From positions 620,001 to 684,000 of the forward strand of contig NZ_FMWX01000001.1 in the NCBI RefSeq assembly GCF_900103265.1: a DNA stretch of 64,000 nt, in the 5' to 3' direction. The translations under genes were made by a program, and so were the position numbers. A model generated the notes under the pieces. That model did no database searches. It saw nothing but the letters and a program-made list of their open reading frames with translations, and was not told where the DNA came from. The stretch is from Sphingomonas sp. NFR15 (GTDB taxonomy: Bacteria; Pseudomonadota; Alphaproteobacteria; Sphingomonadales; Sphingomonadaceae). How positions within the stretch are numbered: position 1 is the first letter of the stretch; each line of letters begins with the position of its first letter. Shown here one piece after another: positions 57,355-64,000 of this stretch.

Positions 57355-57894
57355 ATGAACCTGAAGCTCGTTTTCGCGGCAGCTGCATTCTTTGTTTGCG
57401 CTCCTGCCATAGGGGAACGCAAAGCACCCCCGCCGGAGCCCACCACGCGTCCCAAATGGATCGACGTGCGACGGGAAGGCGAGCGGAAGTTCAAGAGCGT
57501 TTTGGTCGACCCCGATTCAGCGCAGATCTCCTATTCTTCCGGATTTCAGTGGGGCTATTTAAAGCCTCCCCTCACCGCTCGTACATATGGCTGGATTGCT
57601 TGTGGTTCCGCGAACGCGAAGAACACCATGGGCGGCTACGCTGGCGCGCGCCCCTTCTTTATTTTAGTCGACGCAAACGGAGGTGTTCAGGCCGATTTCG
57701 CTGACGAGTACGTATCGACGTGCGATCAGGGAAAGCCGGTGCCGTTGCAGCCGGAACTTGAGACATCGCCAAGCACTGTCATCCCATCGTCTAAAGCGGA
57801 TGAATTAGGCAAGCTTGCTGACCTGAAGTCCAAGGGGGTATTGACCCAGGCAGAGTTTGACGCAGAAAAAGCGAAGCTCCTGGCGCGCCCCTAA
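57355..57894 (+). CDS. Secreted protein with C-terminal SHOCT domain
   Basis: A 179-residue protein with a signal peptide (MNLKLVFAAAAFFVCAPAIG) and GGGGGAGA upstream of ATG 57355. A SHOCT domain ends the protein (ADELGKLADLKSKGVLTQAE). Two cysteines in the middle could form a disulphide. It follows the repressor and is probably expressed in the lysogen, so it may alter the host envelope. That role is inferred from position. Confidence 0.7.
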   Translation: MNLKLVFAAAAFFVCAPAIGERKAPPPEPTTRPKWIDVRREGERKFKSVLVDPDSAQISYSSGFQWGYLKPPLTARTYGWIACGSANAKNTMGGYAGARPFFILVDANGGVQADFADEYVSTCDQGKPVPLQPELETSPSTVIPSSKADELGKLADLKSKGVLTQAEFDAEKAKLLARP

Positions 57895-57898
57895 AACT

Positions 57899-58291
57899 AT
57901 GCGCGCTATGTCTCTCAATGTGGTGGGTGCACAGCACCCGAACAAGCGAGGTCCGACTCGACTATTCGCTGTTGAACTATGTCGTCCAGGCGATCTCGTT
58001 GAACTTCGACCGGAGCCCAAGAATCCAAAAGACGAGTACGCCGTCGCAGTTTACAATAGCGCTGGGATGCAAATGGGCTACCTGAGTGCTGAACGAGCGC
58101 CGTGGATCGGCGGCATGATCCGCAGCGGGCGCGAGATTCGCACCGTCTTCCAGCATCAGACCAGCTACGGGGCAGTGATTCGGCTCGCATTTGATGGCGA
58201 CGATCCTGACCTCACAGGGCTACGAATGGCGCCGCCGCAGCCGCCTAGCGAGGTTGAATTCTGGCCAGACGAGGAGTGGCCGGACGAATAA
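57899..58291 (+). CDS. HIRAN-domain protein
   Basis: A 130-residue protein (or 127, from ATG 57908). Residues about 20-100 are a HIRAN domain: VELRPEPKNPKDEYAVAVY then MQMGYLSAERAPWIGGMI. HIRAN domains bind 3' ends of single-stranded DNA at damaged forks. The tail is acidic. It follows the SHOCT gene with no clear ribosome binding site and ends directly before operator OD. Confidence 0.7.
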   Translation: MRAMSLNVVGAQHPNKRGPTRLFAVELCRPGDLVELRPEPKNPKDEYAVAVYNSAGMQMGYLSAERAPWIGGMIRSGREIRTVFQHQTSYGAVIRLAFDGDDPDLTGLRMAPPQPPSEVEFWPDEEWPDE

Positions 58292-58342
58292 AGTGCATAT
58301 GATGCACATTAGGCGTTGACGTAATTGTGCAATGAATGCACA
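58292..58342. promoter_or_regulatory. Operators OD, OE and early rightward promoter region
   Basis: Two more operator copies: 58292-58308 (AGTGCAtatgaTGCACA, one mismatch) and 58326-58342 (TGTGCAatgaaTGCACA, perfect). TTGACG at 58316-58321 between them is a good -35 box; the -10 is weak. Repressor bound here would shut off the rightward early genes. Confidence 0.75.
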
Positions 58343-58374
58343 CAAGGCCCATCGAACCCGATGGGAGCCTTGCA

Positions 58375-58887
58375 ATGCAACTCTTTCTCGCGGCTGGCCT
58401 GGCCGCAGCGTCCGCCCCTTCCATAGCCTTCGCCGGGCTGTGGTGGCACGAGCATCGCCTTCGCCGCGGCGAGCAGCTGTTCTCCGTCTTCATGACGCAG
58501 CAACGCGACACGCTGCTGACGGAATTGCGCCGGCTTAAAGAGGTCGAGGCCGGTCGCAGCAAGATCCGGTCCGCAGCGATAGCCCGCGGCAATCGCACCC
58601 GCTCCTGGCGCCGCGCCGCCGCGGAGTTCGACCCGTCGAAGTACGAGAAGGCGACCGTCGGCACGGTGGTCGAGGGCACCCGCGTCATCGTCGATGAAGG
58701 CTTTCCCTGCATCAAGCCGGGCACGCGCCACTATGTCCGAAAGGACGAGAACGGCTTCTACATCGCCTGCACGAGCGGGAGCCATTACCTCGAGGGCCAG
58801 CTCGAGGAGGGCGACGTTTATCTCGGCGTCTATCTCGCGCCGTCACCGCGCGACGAGGTGCCAGCGATCGAAAGCGCCGCCGCATGA
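58375..58887 (+). CDS. Membrane-anchored phage protein, unknown
   Basis: A 170-residue protein, first of the rightward early operon; GGGAG precedes ATG 58375. It has one N-terminal membrane helix (FLAAGLAAASAPSIAFAGLW), a helical stretch, and a C-terminal small domain (HYVRKDENGFYIACTSGSHY) that looks SH3-like. Not recognised. Confidence 0.65.
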   Translation: MQLFLAAGLAAASAPSIAFAGLWWHEHRLRRGEQLFSVFMTQQRDTLLTELRRLKEVEAGRSKIRSAAIARGNRTRSWRRAAAEFDPSKYEKATVGTVVEGTRVIVDEGFPCIKPGTRHYVRKDENGFYIACTSGSHYLEGQLEEGDVYLGVYLAPSPRDEVPAIESAAA

Positions 58888-59126
58888 GCGCGATCGCTTC
58901 GATCGAGACGTGGCAACCCCTCGCGTATGTGTCGCACCGTCGACGCTACCAACTGAACCGCACGAACGGCGCTACCGAGATCAGCACGCACGATGACCTG
59001 AGCGAGGCGAGCGACATGCTCGAGGCGTTCGGCCGCGCGCACGCTGATGACGCGGAGGCGGTCGCCGGGATCTACGACTTCCACACGCTGACCTTCGTCG
59101 ACGCGTTCTGCGGCGGGGTGGCGTGA
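58884..59126 (+). CDS. Small phage protein, unknown
   Basis: An 80-residue protein overlapping the previous stop (ATGA). MSAIASIETWQPLAYVSHRR, then helical AFGRAHADDAEAVAGIY. Not recognised. Confidence 0.6.
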   Translation: MSAIASIETWQPLAYVSHRRRYQLNRTNGATEISTHDDLSEASDMLEAFGRAHADDAEAVAGIYDFHTLTFVDAFCGGVA

Positions 59127-59407
59127 TGGAACGCTTCCGGTCCGGGATGGAGGTCATCAACGCCGGCGCTCCGGTAGCAAATCCGGTCGTCACCGCAGAA
59201 TGTTTCGGCCGCGAGTTTCCATTCCTCCACGCCGCATCGATCGTCGTGCGGCCGAGCGCGGACCTCACCGCGACCGAAATCTGCATCGCGCACCCGGCGT
59301 TCGCGGTCGGGCTCTTCCTCGGACTGAGCGCCGAGAGTGCGCGCGACGTGGCGCGCTGGCTTATCGCCGCCGCCGCCGAGGTCGATCGGGCGGGGATACC
59401 CTCATGA
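59126..59407 (+). CDS. Small phage protein, unknown
   Basis: A 93-residue protein whose ATG overlaps the previous stop (TGATG). It has a mixed strand/helix pattern ending in AESARDVARWLIAAAAEVDR. Not recognised. Confidence 0.6.
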   Translation: MERFRSGMEVINAGAPVANPVVTAECFGREFPFLHAASIVVRPSADLTATEICIAHPAFAVGLFLGLSAESARDVARWLIAAAAEVDRAGIPS

Positions 59408-59484
59408 AGCGCGCGATCCAGCTGTTGCTGATGGGCTGGCTGCTCGGCGCCACCATCGCCCTCGTCATGGCCGTGCCCGCCTGA
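59404..59484 (+). CDS. 26-residue membrane peptide
   Basis: A tiny ORF, MKRAIQLLLMGWLLGATIAL then VMAVPA, coupled by ATGA to the gene before. One hydrophobic helix with an N-terminal KR, oriented with its N-terminus in the cytoplasm. Real use is suggested by the coupling; function unknown. Confidence 0.5.
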   Translation: MKRAIQLLLMGWLLGATIALVMAVPA

Positions 59485-59520
59485 GCGGCACCCACCCCTT
59501 TTCAAACAGGAGACGCCATC

Positions 59521-60708
59521 ATGGCAGAGACCGCCGTCGTATCTCGGGCAGAAGAGCCCGCCACCCAAGACATCATCCAGGAGGCAACGACCAACCCGGT
59601 CGCAGTGCTCACCGATGAGGCGAAGTTCGACCAGTTCTACCAGCGCATGAAGGAAGAGACGGACGGCTTACAGGCCGACGTCAGCACCAAGCGCGGTCGG
59701 GACGCAATCGCGGCGATGGCCTACAAGGTGTCGCAGACGAAGACGGCCATCGACAAAGCCGGTCTGGCGCTGACGGAAGGCTGGCGCAAGCAGACCTCGA
59801 CCGTGAACGCGGCTCGCAAGAAGATCACCACCAAGCTCGACGAGCTGCGCGACCAGGTGCGCGCGCCGCTGAACGCTTGGGAAGAGACCGAGAAAAAGCG
59901 TGTCGCTACCTGCGAGGCGACGATCGCCCGCCTCGCGCGCGATGGCGTCGTGCAGCTGGCCGATACGAGCGAGCAGATCCGCGCGCGCATCGCAGCCGTC
60001 ACCGCGACGGAAATCGACGAGGCGGTCTATCAGGAGTTCGCGGAGCAGGCGCTCGCCGTGCGCGAGGCGACGCTCGCCAACCTCGAAATCGCCGTTGGCC
60101 GGCTTGAGAAAGAGGAAGCCGACCGCGCAGAATTACAGCGGCTGCGCGAGGCCGAAGCGCAGCGTCTCGCCGCCGAGGCCGAGCGGGCACGCGAAGAGGA
60201 ACGCCGCGCGGCCGAGCAGCGCCGGCAGGAAGAGATTGAACGCGAACGGCAGGCAACGGCTCAGCGCGCCGAGGAGCAGCGCCAGCGCGATATCGAGGAA
60301 GCATCGCGTCGCGAACGCGAGCGGATCGAGCAGGAAGCGCGCGATCGCGAGGCCGCCGCCGAGCGCGAGCGCCAAGCCGAACGTGACCGCGTGGAGCGGG
60401 AGCGCGCCGCCGAACGCGCCGAGTCCGAAGCGCGCATCGCGAAGGCAGAGCGCGAGGCACAGGCCGAGCGTGAAGCCGCCGCCGCCCGCGAGCAGGCGCG
60501 CCGCGACGAAGAGCAGCGCATCGCCGCCGAGCAGCGGCAGGCTGCCGAGGAACAAGCGGCACGCGAGCGCGACATTGCGCACCGGTCGGCGGTCAACGGC
60601 GAGGCGCAGGCGGCTATCGTGTCCCTCGGGGTCAAGGATCAGGTCGCTCACAACATCGTGCTGGCAATCGCCGCTGGCACGGTGCCGCACGTCCGGATCG
60701 CCTACTGA
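59521..60708 (+). CDS. Long coiled-coil phage protein beside recombination genes
   Basis: A 395-residue protein. Residues 25-200 form helices; residues about 200-355 are an unbroken highly charged E/R/A coiled coil (AEAERAREEERRAAEQRR and similar). A short C-terminal domain follows. CAGGAGACGCC precedes ATG 59521. It overlaps the RecE-like start by one base. Such proteins accompany phage recombination modules and may scaffold them; this is inferred. Confidence 0.7.
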   Translation: MAETAVVSRAEEPATQDIIQEATTNPVAVLTDEAKFDQFYQRMKEETDGLQADVSTKRGRDAIAAMAYKVSQTKTAIDKAGLALTEGWRKQTSTVNAARKKITTKLDELRDQVRAPLNAWEETEKKRVATCEATIARLARDGVVQLADTSEQIRARIAAVTATEIDEAVYQEFAEQALAVREATLANLEIAVGRLEKEEADRAELQRLREAEAQRLAAEAERAREEERRAAEQRRQEEIERERQATAQRAEEQRQRDIEEASRRERERIEQEARDREAAAERERQAERDRVERERAAERAESEARIAKAEREAQAEREAAAAREQARRDEEQRIAAEQRQAAEEQAARERDIAHRSAVNGEAQAAIVSLGVKDQVAHNIVLAIAAGTVPHVRIAY

Positions 60709-61622
60709 TGTCCGGGCAGCTGATCACGAAGCCGGGTGCCTATCCGGGCATCGACGGCGAACGCTACCACGCGCAGGAGATCTGCGACGGTCCCTCGATC
60801 AGCAGTTCGGGGCTCAAGCTGATCACGTCCAAGAGCCCGGCGCATTTCTGGGCGCAGTCGCCCAACAATCCGCGCCGGGTCCACCGCCGCGACAAGCGCC
60901 ACTTCCGCGTCGGTCGCGCGCTGCATGACGTCCTGCTGATCGGCGGCGCGGTTCCGGCCAATTACCATCTGACGCCAGACGGCTTCGACCCGCGCCACAC
61001 GAACAAATGGTCGGACAGCATGGACGGCTACCGCGCGGCGATCGCCGCCGGGCAGACCATCCTCTCCGTCGGCGAGTTCCGCCTGGTGCAGGCGATGGCG
61101 GAGTCTGTCTCCAAGCACGAACTGGCTGGCGCACTGCTCACCGCCGGCGAGCCCGAGATGACCCTGGCCGCGCGCGACCCAAAAACGGGCGTGTGGCTTC
61201 GCGCGCGCCCGGACGTGCTGCCGACCGTCATGGAGATCATCCCTGACGTCAAGACGGCCGAGGACGCCTCGCTCGAGGCGTACGAATCGTCCGCCACCCG
61301 CAACGGCTATTTCCAGTCGGCCGCCCATTACATCGACGTGATCAATCTCGTGTTCGGCGAAGCGCGCCGCCGCTTCGTGCTGATCACGATCGAGAAATCC
61401 CCGCCCTACTGCGTCGTCATCGACCACCTCGACGACGACGATCTCGAGCAGGCGCGGATGCTCAACCGCAAGGCAATCGACCTGTTCGCTGCCTGCACCG
61501 CGTCCGGCGACTGGCACGGGTACAACCCGCCCGGACGACCGATCCGCGCCCTCCACATGGCCGCGTTCCAGCGCACCATCATCGCGAAGATGATCGAGCG
61601 CGGCGAACTTTCCTACGACTGA
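60708..61622 (+). CDS. RecE-like exonuclease (PD-(D/E)XK, DUF3799/PF12684-like)
   Basis: A 304-residue nuclease. The early SISSSGLKLITSKSPAHFW motif and FRVGRALHDVLL are typical of RecE/exonuclease VIII. Catalytic residues lie in RARPDVLP and IIPDVKTAEDAS (D-x-K). YFQSAAHYIDV follows. It would resect double-stranded DNA ends to leave 3' single strands for the annealing protein two genes on. Confidence 0.85.
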   Translation: MSGQLITKPGAYPGIDGERYHAQEICDGPSISSSGLKLITSKSPAHFWAQSPNNPRRVHRRDKRHFRVGRALHDVLLIGGAVPANYHLTPDGFDPRHTNKWSDSMDGYRAAIAAGQTILSVGEFRLVQAMAESVSKHELAGALLTAGEPEMTLAARDPKTGVWLRARPDVLPTVMEIIPDVKTAEDASLEAYESSATRNGYFQSAAHYIDVINLVFGEARRRFVLITIEKSPPYCVVIDHLDDDDLEQARMLNRKAIDLFAACTASGDWHGYNPPGRPIRALHMAAFQRTIIAKMIERGELSYD

Positions 61623-61632
61623 AAGGACGACG

Positions 61633-62277
61633 ATGATCCTCGGATACGACACGGAAACGACCGGCCTCCCGCGCTGGAAAGAGCCGTCGGACCACCCGCA
61701 ACAGCCCCATCTGGTGCAGCTCGCCATGATCCTCTTCGACATGGAGGGGCGCGAGGTCACGCGCTGGGCCAACCTCGTGAAGCCGGGGTACGGCGCTGTC
61801 ATGGAGCCCGAAGCGTTCGAGGCCCACGGCATCACGCTCGAACGCGCGCGCGACGAGGGTGTCGAGCCGCGCCAGGCATTCGCTGCGTTTCAGGACATGC
61901 TGCTGAGCGCCAAGCTGATGGTCGGCCACAACGAGAGCTTCGATCGGCGCATGATGCGCATCCATGCGGCCCGGCATCTCGGCTTCAAATGGGAGCCGCC
62001 GATCCCGAACTTCTGCACCCTCTATCGCACGAAGTATATCATGCGATTGCCGGCGACCCCGAAGATGATCGCCGCGGGTGTGCCGGGTCCGAAGTCGCCC
62101 AACCTCGGCGAGTGCGTGAAGCACTTCCTTGGGGAGGAGATGGTCAACGCCCATGATGCGCTCGCCGACATCGAGTACACGATGCGGGTCTTCTGGCACC
62201 TCGTCCAGAAGCTGAACGTGCCGATGTTCAAGGCGCCGAGCAAGGCGAAGGGCTTCTTCGAGACGGTGACGGTCTGA
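61633..62277 (+). CDS. DnaQ-like 3'-5' exonuclease (DEDDh)
   Basis: A 214-residue exonuclease with motif I GYDTETTGLP (Asp6, Glu8), motif II GHNESFDRRMM and motif III HDALADIEYT with the DEDDh histidine. It is between RecE-like and annealing-type genes. It may trim ends during recombination or proofread. Confidence 0.88.
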   Translation: MILGYDTETTGLPRWKEPSDHPQQPHLVQLAMILFDMEGREVTRWANLVKPGYGAVMEPEAFEAHGITLERARDEGVEPRQAFAAFQDMLLSAKLMVGHNESFDRRMMRIHAARHLGFKWEPPIPNFCTLYRTKYIMRLPATPKMIAAGVPGPKSPNLGECVKHFLGEEMVNAHDALADIEYTMRVFWHLVQKLNVPMFKAPSKAKGFFETVTV

Positions 62278-63344
62278 TGGCCGGCGCTGTCACCCCTGCC
62301 GAGATCCTGAACCAGCGCGCGGGCGTGCCCGCAAGCCAGGCGACGCGCGTCGAGCAATCGCGCGCGATCGCCGAGGTGCAGGCCGCGTTCGCCGTGGCGC
62401 AGGCTCGGCCGCGCGACGCCGCGCGCGCGCTGGCGCAGATCCTCGAGTCCTGCCGCATGAAGACCGTCGCCGAGAGCGCCTTTTTCAAGTTCCCGCGCGG
62501 TACAAGCAGCATCACCGGCGAGACCATCCATCTCGCGGTCGAGATGGCGCGTTGCTGGGGCAACATCAGCTACTCCGTCGTGGAACTCGAACGGAACGAC
62601 GAGCGCGGCATCTCCGAGATGCTCGCCACTGCAACCGACCTCGAGACCAACACGACGAGCCGCACCAGCTTCATCGTGCCGCACAAGCGCGACAAGGAGG
62701 GCAATAAGCCGGCGACCCCGCTGATCTCGATGCGTGACATCTACGAGAACAACGCGAACATGGGCGCGCGCCGTCTCCGTGAGTGCATCTTCCGGGTACT
62801 GCCTACCTGGCTGATCGAAGAGGCGAAGGCCGCCTGCTACAAGACGCTCGAGAACGGCAGCGACGACCGTCCGCTACCGGTCCAGTTCGCCGAGGCAATT
62901 GCCGCGTTCGAGCAGCTGGGCGTGTCGCAGGCTCGGATCGAGGCCAAGCTCGGCCCGATCACCAGCCTGACGCTTCTCGATCTCGCCGGGCTCAAGATCA
63001 GCTACCGCAGCATCACGCGGAAAGAGATCTCCGCCGACGACGAGTTCCCGCGCGCATCGCTTGAGGACACGACCGACGCGGCGCGCCGGGTCGCTGAGCA
63101 GGTCAAGCAGGCACCGGCAGCCGATGTCTCGCCGGTGGCCGGCGCTAGCGACGCCGGCGAAGATCCCCGCCGCCGCGTCGCCGACCAGATCATCGCGACG
63201 GTCGGCAAGCTCACCTCGTCGGTGGACATCTCGAACCTGCGCGGCCTGCGCGGCGAGGACATCGCCGCTCTGCCGGACGAGATGGCGGCGGAGGTCGAAG
63301 AAGCCTTCCGCAAGGCGCTCGGCAAGATCGGGCCCGCGAAGTGA
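62277..63344 (+). CDS. Putative phage single-strand annealing/recombination protein
   Basis: A 355-residue protein. Conserved-looking blocks EQSRAIAEVQAAFAVAQARP, ESAFFKFPRGTSSITGETIH, MARCWGNISYSVVELER and TSRTSFIVPHKRDK appear in a widespread group of uncharacterised phage proteins next to RecE-like nucleases. Position suggests a RecT/Erf-like annealing role. The C-terminal third is alanine-rich linker and helix. Confidence 0.65.
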   Translation: MAGAVTPAEILNQRAGVPASQATRVEQSRAIAEVQAAFAVAQARPRDAARALAQILESCRMKTVAESAFFKFPRGTSSITGETIHLAVEMARCWGNISYSVVELERNDERGISEMLATATDLETNTTSRTSFIVPHKRDKEGNKPATPLISMRDIYENNANMGARRLRECIFRVLPTWLIEEAKAACYKTLENGSDDRPLPVQFAEAIAAFEQLGVSQARIEAKLGPITSLTLLDLAGLKISYRSITRKEISADDEFPRASLEDTTDAARRVAEQVKQAPAADVSPVAGASDAGEDPRRRVADQIIATVGKLTSSVDISNLRGLRGEDIAALPDEMAAEVEEAFRKALGKIGPAK

Positions 63345-63580
63345 GCGGGCCCGCCTGCCTCTGGTGCGAGCGCCCGATGGCCCCGTCCGGCCAGCGCAAG
63401 AAGTTCTGCTGCACCGCGCACCGCGGCGCCTTCCACGAGGGCTGCCGTCGGCTGGGCGAGCGCATGTTCGCAGAGGGCGCGGTGACGCTGGCCCAGCTGC
63501 GCATGGAACACGGCGGAGACGCCGTTGACGGCTCGCGGGGGGCCGGAACCACCCCCGCCGAAGGAGAAGGTCATGAGTAA
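63341..63580 (+). CDS. Small zinc-finger-like phage protein
   Basis: A 79-residue protein coupled by ATGA. CLWCERPMAPSGQRKKFCC then TAHRGAFHEGC gives four to six possible zinc ligands, a pattern seen in small DNA-binding fingers. The C-terminus is glycine-rich and overlaps the HU leader. Confidence 0.65.
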   Translation: MSGPACLWCERPMAPSGQRKKFCCTAHRGAFHEGCRRLGERMFAEGAVTLAQLRMEHGGDAVDGSRGAGTTPAEGEGHE

Positions 63581-63830
63581 GCAAGCATTGATCGACGGGG
63601 TTGCGGCCACGGCTGGCGGCACCAAGGCCGATGCGGCGAAGTATGTCGACGCGGTCGCATCCTCGCTGCACCAGATCGTGGCGGGCGGCGGTCGTGTGAT
63701 CCTGCCGCCGCTCGGCACGTTCGCGCTCAAGCAGAAGGCCGCGCGCACCGCGCGCAACCCGAAGACGGGCGAGACGATCCAGGTCGCGGCCCGGCAGGAC
63801 GTGCACCTCAAGCCGTCGAAGGCGCGCTGA
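63573..63830 (+). CDS. HU-family DNA-binding protein
   Basis: An 85-residue HU/IHF-like protein. AAGGAGAAGG precedes ATG 63573. It starts MSKQALIDGVAATAGGTKAD and has the arm signature: LPPLGTFALKQKAARTARNP, then KTGETIQVAA. It bends DNA and could assist integration, replication or packaging. Overlaps the end of the gene before by eight bases. Confidence 0.92.
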   Translation: MSKQALIDGVAATAGGTKADAAKYVDAVASSLHQIVAGGGRVILPPLGTFALKQKAARTARNPKTGETIQVAARQDVHLKPSKAR

Positions 63831-63833
63831 GAC

Positions 63834-64000
63834 ATGAGCGCCAGTGCGACCAAGCCTGAGCCGGGAAGCCGCGCGGCGCACTGGCGCTCGGTTCACCTCG
63901 CTGGCGATCGCGGCCCGATCATGCGCCGCACGCCCATCTTTTTCCCATTCTGGAAGCCCGAGCATGAGCTGCGGGCGATAGAGGAGAAGCGCCGTGGCTG
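63834..64000 (+). CDS. Phage protein, 3' end outside window
   Basis: An open frame from ATG 63834, two bases after the HU stop region, runs to the window edge with 55 codons visible: MSASATKPEPGSRAAHWRSV, then FFPFWKPEHELRAIEEKRRG. No family recognised. It continues the rightward early operon. Confidence 0.5.
   Translation, partial: MSASATKPEPGSRAAHWRSVHLAGDRGPIMRRTPIFFPFWKPEHELRAIEEKRRG

Noticed and set aside
59521..60708. Minus-strand open frames opposite the coiled-coil gene
   Set aside because: Produced by the repetitive GAG/CGC codons of the coiled coil; no plausible protein.
1..64000. CRISPR arrays, insertion sequences or rRNA genes
   Set aside because: No regular spacer-repeat arrays, transposase genes or rRNA-like sequence were found on reading both strands.

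Overview
The window is a GC-rich alphaproteobacterial chromosome segment, most likely a sphingomonad. The left 7.7 kb carries ordinary host genes: CorA, an SpoU/TrmH RNA methyltransferase, a MAPEG protein, an S9 peptidase, a PopZ-like protein, TolC and Pcm. The pcm, tolC and popZ-like genes lie in a row on the minus strand. After them comes the 5' half of a tRNA-Cys gene with its own promoter. The tRNA sequence breaks off just after the anticodon, and everything from about 7.92 kb to the end of the window is prophage. No integrase and no right attachment site lie inside the window. The prophage is a lambda-like siphovirus: gpA/gpW/gpB/gpC/gpD/gpE-type head genes and a tail with tube, tape measure and J-type tip, but no sheath. 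Layout: 8.07-11.0 kb (+) holds a cytosine-5 DNA methyltransferase coupled to a small zinc-ribbon gene and a TIR-like effector gene. A 40-codon scrap of a second, related methyltransferase follows at 11.1 kb. 11.26-15.17 kb (-) is an AT-richer three-gene operon encoding an AAA ATPase, a TOPRIM-like protein and a DUF262 protein, a candidate anti-phage system. 15.6-21.45 kb (+) is a run of small phage genes ending with an ATP-dependent ligase and an HTH protein. Four type II hammerhead ribozymes sit between genes in this run, three of them touching or one base from the preceding stop codon. 21.5-50.6 kb (-) is the late operon, read right to left: terminase, portal, protease, decoration, capsid, connectors, tail tube, tail chaperones with a -1 frameshift signal, tape measure, tip protein, an SGNH tail fibre, and lysis genes with nested spanins. 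A + strand SRAP gene and a 43-residue membrane peptide are embedded in it. 50.7-56.5 kb (-) is the leftward early operon from a Cro-like gene: m6A methyltransferase, RuvC-like nuclease, replication initiator and a Q-like protein just before a strong terminator. 56.5-58.35 kb is the immunity region: five 17-bp operators, an S24 repressor, a secreted SHOCT protein and a HIRAN protein. 58.4-64.0 kb (+) is the rightward early operon: small membrane proteins, a RecE-like nuclease, a DnaQ-like exonuclease, an annealing-type protein and HU. How it fits together: the repressor would bind the operators between cro and itself and those upstream of 58.37 kb, silencing both early operons. The replication initiator gene contains four iterons at an exact 22-bp period, as lambda O contains ori. 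The Q-like gene ends next to a terminator that separates early genes from terminase. The strongest novel signals are the ribozyme array, the ATPase/TOPRIM/DUF262 operon and the interrupted tRNA-Cys.
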